From: Pseudomonadota bacterium
GTDB lineage: Bacteria; Pseudomonadota; Gammaproteobacteria; Pseudomonadales; Oceanobacteraceae
NCBI GenBank assembly: GCA_023399105.1
Contig: JAEWQT010000197.1
Location: 1-11,803 of the forward strand
Direction: 5' to 3'
DNA length: 11,803 bases
The notes under the pieces are model-generated. The model ran no database searches. It saw nothing but the letters and a program-made list of their open reading frames with translations, and had not been told where the DNA came from. The translations under genes were made by a program, and so were the position numbers. Of the stretch, positions 7,327 through 11,803 are shown one piece after another (positions within the stretch are counted from its first letter, which is position 1; every line of letters starts with the position of its first letter).

Positions 7327-8271
7327 ATGACCATTAAAGTCGGTGTGGTGATGGACCCTATCGCCACCATTCACTTCAAGAAAGACACCTCACTGGCTCT
7401 GCTGCATGCTGCGCAGGAACGTGGCTGCGAACTCTGGTACATGGAGCAGGGGGATCTGTCGATTCAGAATGGCCGCGCCATGGGCCGCATGGCACCGCTT
7501 ACCGTGGCCATGAATCCCGACCACTGGTTTGATCTGGGTGCTTACCAGGAGCTGCCACTGAGCAACCTGAACATTATCCTGATGCGCAAAGACCCACCGT
7601 TCGACAGCGAGTTTATTTACAGCACCTATATATTGGAGCGCGCCGAGCAGGAAGGTGTACTGGTCGCCAACAAGCCTCAGAGCCTGCGTGACTGCAACGA
7701 GAAGATATTCGCCACCGCCTTCCCGGAGCTGATGACACCCACCATCGTCACCCGCCGCGCCGATCTGCTGAAAGCCTTCCATAAAGAGCACGGCGATGTC
7801 ATTTTCAAACCCCTGGACGGCATGGGCGGCTCGTCGATCTTCCGTCTGAAGCAGGATGACCCGAACGTCAGCGTGATCATCGAAACCCTCACCAACCACG
7901 GCCAGCAGCAGATCATGGCGCAGCGCTTTATCCCCGACATCGTGAAGGGGGACAAACGCATTCTGATGATTGACGGCGAACCCGTGCCCTACTGCCTGGC
8001 GCGCATTCCCGCCAGCGGTGAAACCCGTGGCAACCTGGCCGCCGGAGGCAGCGGCGTAACCCAGCCACTCAGTGACGAAAACCGCGCCATCGCTGAAAAA
8101 ATCGGCCCGATTCTGAAAGAAAAAGGGCTGTACTTTGTTGGCCTGGACGTCATCGGCAACAACCTCACCGAAATCAACGTCACCAGCCCCACCTGCGTGC
8201 GCGAGATCAGCCGCGATTCCGGCATTGATGTGGCCGGGCAGCTGATTGAGTGTTTGTTGGGGAAGCTTTGA
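7327..8271 (+). CDS. gshB: Glutathione synthetase (GshB)
   Basis: A 314-residue ATP-grasp enzyme that joins gamma-glutamylcysteine and glycine, with ATP, in the last step of glutathione synthesis in the cytoplasm. The N-terminal substrate domain begins KVGVVMDPIATIHFKKDTS (4-22). LMRKDPPFDSEFIYSTYILE (85-104) is a family hallmark. The ATP-grasp core includes NKPQSLRDCNEK (115-126), FKPLDGMGGSSIFR (160-173) with its glycine-rich loop, MAQRFIP (197-203), GDKRILMIDGEPV (208-220), and the metal/substrate segment GLDVIGNNLTEINVTSPTC (272-290) followed by VREI. Length equals the family norm (315-317). It is transcribed away from pilG, as in Pseudomonas, and ends about 117 bases before a terminator, so it is probably monocistronic. 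No functional link to twitching is implied beyond conserved order. Confidence 0.97.
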   Translation: MTIKVGVVMDPIATIHFKKDTSLALLHAAQERGCELWYMEQGDLSIQNGRAMGRMAPLTVAMNPDHWFDLGAYQELPLSNLNIILMRKDPPFDSEFIYSTYILERAEQEGVLVANKPQSLRDCNEKIFATAFPELMTPTIVTRRADLLKAFHKEHGDVIFKPLDGMGGSSIFRLKQDDPNVSVIIETLTNHGQQQIMAQRFIPDIVKGDKRILMIDGEPVPYCLARIPASGETRGNLAAGGSGVTQPLSDENRAIAEKIGPILKEKGLYFVGLDVIGNNLTEINVTSPTCVREISRDSGIDVAGQLIECLLGKL

Positions 8272-8292
8272 CCATTGATCGTTAAGGGTTGA

Positions 8293-8350
8293 GCGTTCAG
8301 GGTTCAGCGTGCACGGCGATAATGACCGGAGCACGCCCAACCCTGAACGC
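8293..8350. repeat. 20-bp imperfect inverted repeat between gshB and tonB
   Basis: The left arm (8293-8312, GCGTTCAGGGTTCAGCGTGC) and the right arm (8331-8350, GCACGCCCAACCCTGAACGC) are reverse complements at 18 of 20 positions, around an 18-base loop. The left flank (TTGAGCGTTC) and right flank (GAACGCCCAA) carry further copies of the GCGTTC/GGGTT theme. This looks like a small dispersed intergenic repeat (REP-like), not a terminator: no T-run follows. Copies elsewhere in the genome cannot be judged from this window. Confidence 0.65.
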
Positions 8351-8387
8351 CGAACGCCCAACCTGCTGTATGGACAAATCCCCCCTG

Positions 8388-8413
8388 AAAGCGCAGACTT
8401 GCTGCGCTTTTTT
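8388..8413 (+). terminator. Rho-independent terminator downstream of gshB
   Basis: AAAGCGCAG (8388-8396) pairs perfectly with CTGCGCTTT (8402-8410) around the loop ACTTG, and the T-run extends to 8413. The six-base GC core with six consecutive T residues is a classic intrinsic terminator on the plus strand. It ends gshB transcription 27 bases before the tonB start. On the minus strand the T-run is only TTT, so it is probably one-directional. Confidence 0.75.
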
Positions 8414-8440
8414 AACTGCTAAACAGGTACTTTTCGCCGT

Positions 8441-9316
8441 ATGACTGCCACGGTTGTTACCAGCTCTGATCGCCTGTCGTTTGCGCTGTTTGTGGCGGTG
8501 TTGCTGCATGCTCTGGTGGTGTTTGGCGTGACCTTTCAGGCCAGTGACCGTGACATCCTGTCGAAAACCCTGGAAGTGACTTTGGCCACTTACAAAAGCG
8601 ACAAGGCACCGGAAAAAGCCGATTTTCTGGCTCAGGAAAATCAGGAAGGCAGCGGCACGCTGGATGAAGCGCGTATGCTGACCACAGATATGGAAGCTAT
8701 TTTTCAGGCCAACACCATTAACGAAACGTCCCTGCAGGAACAGCAGGCCAGCGCCCCGCGCCGGCCGGAAGGTCAGCGCCAGCTGGTCACCACCACGGCC
8801 GACAGCCGCAATAAAATTGCCACCGAACAACGCCAGCCCACCATGCAGGTTGACCTGCCCGATGGGCCGCAGAAAACCCTGCTGGAACGCAGCCTGGAAA
8901 TGGCCAGCCTGGAAGCCAAACTGGATTCCCTGCGCCAGACCTACGCCAAACAACCGCGTGTGCAGCGCTTAACCGCCGCCTCCACCATGAAAGCCAGCGA
9001 CGCCTACTATGTGAACAGCTGGCGGCGCCGCATTGAAGACAACGGCGCGCGTAATTATCCGCGCGAAGCAGAGAGTTGCTTTGACGACTGCCGCCTGCGT
9101 CTGCTGGTAGCGATTAACGCCGACGGCACCATCAACGAACTGCGTATATTAGAGTCGTCTGGCCGCAAAGTGCTGGACGATGCGGCCCTGCGCATTGTGC
9201 GCATGTCCGCCCCCTTCGCTCCCTTCACTGAAGAAATGAAAAAGACCACCGACGTGCTGGAAATCATCCGCACCTGGCAGTTCAAGGGCAACCGTTACCT
9301 TTCTGACGCCAATTAA
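8441..9316 (+). CDS. tonB: TonB-family energy transducer (TonB3-like)
   Basis: A 291-residue inner-membrane protein with one N-terminal anchor (about 12-32, FALFVAVLLHALVVFGV). The anchor holds the conserved membrane His (H23) that in TonB contacts ExbB/ExbD and the proton-motive force. A long periplasmic linker rich in Gln, Glu, Ala and Thr (33-185) lacks the usual Pro-Glu/Pro-Lys tract. The C-terminal TonB domain (about 189-285) shows YVNSWRRRIEDNGARNYP, LRLLVAINADGTINELRILE, SSGRKVLDDAALRIV, APFAPF and IIRTWQF. A Cys pair (C213, C217) sits just before the first strand. Position between gshB and yqgE equals that of P. aeruginosa tonB3, which is required for normal twitching and pilus assembly. 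The start is the only ATG after an in-frame stop at 8420; its ribosome site is weak. yqgE begins one base after the stop. Confidence 0.9.
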   Translation: MTATVVTSSDRLSFALFVAVLLHALVVFGVTFQASDRDILSKTLEVTLATYKSDKAPEKADFLAQENQEGSGTLDEARMLTTDMEAIFQANTINETSLQEQQASAPRRPEGQRQLVTTTADSRNKIATEQRQPTMQVDLPDGPQKTLLERSLEMASLEAKLDSLRQTYAKQPRVQRLTAASTMKASDAYYVNSWRRRIEDNGARNYPREAESCFDDCRLRLLVAINADGTINELRILESSGRKVLDDAALRIVRMSAPFAPFTEEMKKTTDVLEIIRTWQFKGNRYLSDAN

Positions 9317-9317
9317 T

Positions 9318-9875
9318 ATGCAACAACTGACCAGCCTGAAAAATCACCTGCTGATCGCCATGCCGCAACTGGAAGATTCCTGGTTTGCCGGCAGCGTCAC
9401 CTATTTATGCGAACACAGCGACGAAGGCGCTATGGGGCTGGTGCTGAACAAGCCGCTGCCGGTGCATTTCGACGAAATCTGTGAGCAGCTGGATATTCCG
9501 CGCGTTACCGATATCGACCCTGAAATTTACGCCGGCGGACCGGTCAGCCCAGAGCACGGGTTTATTCTGCACCGCCAGCAGGGTAACTGGGGTTCAACCC
9601 TGAACATTACCGAACAAACCCATCTGACATCGTCGAAAGACATTCTGAAAGCCATTGCCGCCGGCTCCGGTCCGCGCCATTTCCGCCTGGCGCTGGGCTA
9701 TGCCGGTTGGGACGAAGGTCAGCTGGAAGCCGAACTGCGCGCCAACAGCTGGCTGACCGTGGAAGCGACCCCGGAACTGCTGTTTGAAACCCCGGATGAA
9801 CAGCTGTACGACGCCGCCCTGAAAGTGTTAGGTGTCAGTGCCGAGTTTCTCAGCAGCGACGCAGGGCACGCCTGA
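9318..9875 (+). CDS. yqgE: YqgE/AlgH family protein (UPF0301, DUF179)
   Basis: A 185-residue protein of a widespread family without an established biochemical function; Pseudomonas members have been called AlgH. Family hallmarks are the N-terminal LKNHLLIAMPQLEDSWFAGS (7-26), then VTYLCEHSDEGAMGLVLNKP (27-46), GGPVSPEHGFILH (73-85), and the C-terminal half with LALGYAGWDEGQLEAELRAN (123-142) leading to SWL. Length is typical (about 185-190). There is no signal peptide or membrane segment, so it is probably cytoplasmic. It begins one base after tonB without a clear ribosome site and shares one base (TGATG) with ruvX. The yqgE-ruvX pair is conserved across Proteobacteria, which suggests a linked role, but I cannot name one. 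Confidence 0.93.
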   Translation: MQQLTSLKNHLLIAMPQLEDSWFAGSVTYLCEHSDEGAMGLVLNKPLPVHFDEICEQLDIPRVTDIDPEIYAGGPVSPEHGFILHRQQGNWGSTLNITEQTHLTSSKDILKAIAAGSGPRHFRLALGYAGWDEGQLEAELRANSWLTVEATPELLFETPDEQLYDAALKVLGVSAEFLSSDAGHA

Positions 9876-10327
9876 TGAGTCAGGCACCGGCCGCCAAAAT
9901 ACGCAGCCTGATGGCCTTTGATTTCGGCACCCAGCGTATTGGCATTGCCATGGGCCAGCGCCTGACCGGTACCGCGCAGCCGCTGGCGCCCATGAAGGCC
10001 CGCGATGGCGTGCCCGACTGGGAGGCCCTGCAGCGCATTGTCGATGAATGGCAGCCGGATGCCTTTGTGGTGGGTTTACCACTGAATATGGACGGCAGCC
10101 CCAGCGATATGAGCCGCCGCGCCCGTAAATTCGCCGGCCGGCTGGAAGGCCGTTATCATCGTCCGGCTTACACCCACGACGAACGCCTGACCAGCTACGA
10201 AGCCAAAGGCATGGTGATTGCCCAGGGTGGCAGCCGCGACTTCGGCGCCAACTCGGTCGATGGACTGGCAGCACAACTGATTCTGGAAAGCTGGATGGCC
10301 GCCTGGCCGTTAAAGGACCCCTTATGA
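9875..10327 (+). CDS. ruvX: RuvX/YqgF, putative pre-16S rRNA nuclease (RNase H-like fold)
   Basis: A 150-residue RNase H-fold protein of the YqgF family. It was first described as a putative Holliday-junction resolvase and later associated with maturation of the 16S rRNA 5' end. Motifs in order are MAFDFGTQRIGIAMG (13-27) with acidic D16, VVGLPLNMDGSPSDMS (65-80), YTHDERLTSYEA (99-110) with E103, and NSVDGLAAQLILESW (126-140) with D129. The acidic residues expected for two-metal catalysis are all present, so it should be active. Length is normal. Its start shares the A of the yqgE TGA, with AGGG about eight bases upstream; its stop overlaps the pyrR start as ATGA. Translational coupling through yqgE-ruvX-pyrR is likely. 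Confidence 0.95.
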   Translation: MSQAPAAKIRSLMAFDFGTQRIGIAMGQRLTGTAQPLAPMKARDGVPDWEALQRIVDEWQPDAFVVGLPLNMDGSPSDMSRRARKFAGRLEGRYHRPAYTHDERLTSYEAKGMVIAQGGSRDFGANSVDGLAAQLILESWMAAWPLKDPL

Positions 10328-10818
10328 ACCTGCCCGATATTGAACAAACCTGTCTTGAACTGGGCCAGCGCCTGGCCACTTACCTGCAGGACCAACAACT
10401 GGAACAACCCTTGTTGGTGGGCATCCGCACCGGTGGCGTGTGGGTGGCCGAACGGCTGCAGGAACAACTGCAAACCGAAGACGGCGTCAGCTCACTGGAC
10501 ATCAGTTTCTACCGCGATGACTTCACCCGCCATGGCCTGCACCCGCAGGTAAAAGGCTCAGAATTGCCCGACAGCATTGAAGACCGGCACATTATTCTGG
10601 TCGACGACGTCATCATGAGCGGCCGCACCATCCGCGCCGCCATGAACGAGCTCTTTGATTACGGCCGCCCGGCCAGCATCACCCTGGTGTGCCTGCTGGA
10701 CATCGGCCGCCGCGAACTGCCGATCCAGCCCGATCTGTGCGGCGTGCGTCTGCCACTGGAAGAAGGCCAGCTGGTCAAACTGAGCGGCCCCCAGCCGCTG
10801 GAACTCACTTTAGCCTGA
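10324..10818 (+). CDS. pyrR: PyrR, pyrimidine operon regulator / uracil phosphoribosyltransferase family
   Basis: A 164-residue type I phosphoribosyltransferase-fold protein. The PRPP-binding motif [20 protein letters not shown] (89-108) is complete, with the acidic pair D94/D95 and the S/T-G-R-T loop. [16 protein letters not shown] (30-45) forms the PPi loop, and SFYRDDF (61-67) matches the flexible-hood segment of PyrR. The C-terminal [18 protein letters not shown] (124-141) is a PyrR hallmark separating it from hypoxanthine or uracil phosphoribosyltransferases. Members can bind pyr mRNA (Bacillus) or act in pyrimidine-responsive regulation in Pseudomonas. Here only 13 bases separate it from pyrB, with no hairpin, so classical attenuation between pyrR and pyrB is excluded. 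The gene overlaps ruvX by four bases. Confidence 0.93.
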   Translation: MNLPDIEQTCLELGQRLATYLQDQQLEQPLLVGIRTGGVWVAERLQEQLQTEDGVSSLDISFYRDDFTRHGLHPQVKGSELPDSIEDRHIILVDDVIMSGRTIRAAMNELFDYGRPASITLVCLLDIGRRELPIQPDLCGVRLPLEEGQLVKLSGPQPLELTLA

Positions 10819-10831
10819 CGAGTCTGCCACC

Positions 10832-11803
10832 ATGAATCACTTGCTCACCAGCACCGACCCCAGCCAGGTACAGCTGACCGCCGATGGCCGGCTGAAGCAC
10901 TTCCTCACCACCGAAGGCTTAAGCCGCGAGCTGCTGACGGAAATTCTCGACACCGCCGACTCCTTCATCAGCACCCAGGAGCGCGACGTTAAAAAAGTGC
11001 CGCTGCTGCGCGGCAAAACCGTGGTGAACCTGTTCTTTGAAAACAGCACCCGCACCCGCTCCACCTTTGAGCTGGCGGCCAAGCGTCTGTCGGCGGATAT
11101 CCTTAATCTGGACATCGCCAAATCGGCCACCGCCAAAGGCGAAACGCTGATGGATACGCTGTGGAACCTGGAAGCCATGTACTCGGATATGTTCGTGGTG
11201 CGCCATGCCGATTCCGGCGCCGCGCACTTTATTGCCGAGCATGTAACGCCCAATGTCGCCATCATTAACGCCGGTGACGGCCGTCATGCCCACCCGACCC
11301 AGGCGATGCTGGATATGCTCACCATCCGCCGCCACAAAGGCAGCATCGAAGGCAAAATCGTCGCCATCGTCGGCGACATTCTGCACTCGCGCGTTGCCCG
11401 TTCGCAGATTTATGCCCTCAATACGCTGGGCGCGGCCGAAGTGCGCGTCATCGGCCCCGGCACCCTGCTGCCACGCGACATCGAAGCGCTGGGCTGCAAG
11501 GCTTACTACCGCATGGAAGACGGCCTGAAAGACTGTGATGTGGTGATCATGCTGCGGCTGCAGAAAGAGCGGATGCAAAACGCCCTGCTGCCGAGCGAAA
11601 GTGAATTTTTCAAACTTTACGGTTTAACCGAAGAGAAACTGCTGTGGGCCAAACCGGATGCCATCGTTATGCACCCCGGCCCGATCAACCGCGGTGTCGA
11701 GATTGAATCCAACGTTGCCGATGGCCCGCAATCGGTCATTCTGCATCAGGTCAGCTACGGCATTGCCGTGCGCATGGCGGTGATGGCCATGGCCATGAGT
11801 GGC
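10832..11803 (+). CDS. pyrB: Aspartate carbamoyltransferase catalytic chain (PyrB), C-terminus cut by the window edge
   Basis: 324 residues are visible of an enzyme that condenses carbamoyl phosphate with aspartate, the committed step of pyrimidine synthesis. The carbamoyl-phosphate site [13 protein letters not shown] (68-80) holds the S-T-R-T-R signature. [19 protein letters not shown] (145-163) carries the catalytic His region. [12 protein letters not shown] (181-192), [11 protein letters not shown] (238-248) and [13 protein letters not shown] (279-291) supply the aspartate-domain contacts. The Pseudomonas enzyme has about 334 residues, so some ten codons plus the stop lie outside the window. 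The N-terminus is extended relative to E. coli PyrB, as in the Pseudomonas class that complexes with a PyrC-like subunit (pyrC') instead of PyrI. That gene would be expected just downstream; this is inference. It follows pyrR by 13 bases with only a weak GAG as ribosome site. Confidence 0.97.
   Translation, partial: MNHLLTSTDPSQVQLTADGRLKHFLTTEGLSRELLTEILDTADSFISTQERDVKKVPLLRGKTVVNLFFENSTRTRSTFELAAKRLSADILNLDIAKSATAKGETLMDTLWNLEAMYSDMFVVRHADSGAAHFIAEHVTPNVAIINAGDGRHAHPTQAMLDMLTIRRHKGSIEGKIVAIVGDILHSRVARSQIYALNTLGAAEVRVIGPGTLLPRDIEALGCKAYYRMEDGLKDCDVVIMLRLQKERMQNALLPSESEFFKLYGLTEEKLLWAKPDAIVMHPGPINRGVEIESNVADGPQSVILHQVSYGIAVRMAVMAMAMSG

Noticed and set aside
7390..8361. Long minus-strand open frame of 323 codons opposite gshB
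   Set aside because: It is antisense to a perfectly recognisable glutathione synthetase, has no recognisable domain, and long antisense frames are common in GC-rich coding DNA.
8297..8953. 218-codon minus-strand frame opposite tonB
   Set aside because: Shadow of the tonB coding sequence and of the inverted repeat; no domain or ribosome site.

Overview
The window carries a gammaproteobacterial chromosomal segment. Gene content and order match the Pseudomonas aeruginosa region pyrB-pyrR-ruvX-yqgE-tonB3-gshB-pilG-pilH-pilI-pilJ-pilK-chpA. PilG and PilH look very close to the Pseudomonas proteins. The other sequences and the somewhat lower GC feel suggest a relative in the Pseudomonadales/Oceanospirillales group, for example a marine Thalassolituus- or Oceanobacter-like genus; that placement is inference from gene order and remembered family sequences. 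No rRNA, tRNA, CRISPR array, transposase or phage gene was seen, and nothing looks recently acquired.

Left two thirds (1-7112, all minus strand, transcribed right to left): the Pil-Chp chemotaxis-like cluster controlling type IV pilus twitching and surface sensing. In transcription order it holds pilG and pilH (CheY-like receivers), pilI (CheW-like adaptor), pilJ (membrane chemoreceptor), pilK (CheR-like methyltransferase) and chpA (giant CheA-like kinase). chpA is cut by the left window edge, so only its N-terminal 918 residues are visible. Gaps are short (1-73 bases), and pilK/chpA overlap by an ATGA, consistent with one operon.

A 214-base divergent intergenic region (7113-7326) separates pilG from gshB. 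It must hold the promoters for both directions. On the plus strand it also holds a near-perfect Shine-Dalgarno followed by a 27-codon reading frame with two adjacent Cys codons, upstream of the glutathione synthetase gene. This is the least expected signal in the window, but it is only a weak candidate.

Right third (7327-11803, plus strand): gshB; then 169 bases with a 20-bp imperfect inverted repeat and a clear Rho-independent terminator; then a tight run tonB - yqgE - ruvX - pyrR - pyrB with gaps of 1 and 13 bases and overlaps of 1 and 4 bases. pyrB is cut by the right edge about ten codons short of the usual end. The run joins an envelope protein (TonB), a conserved protein of unknown function (YqgE), pre-16S rRNA maturation (RuvX/YqgF) and pyrimidine synthesis with its regulator (PyrR, PyrB). 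The TonB gene beside the Pil-Chp cluster is notable because its P. aeruginosa counterpart TonB3 is needed for normal twitching.

Overall this is a well-conserved locus. I do not see an undescribed system; the findings are local oddities.
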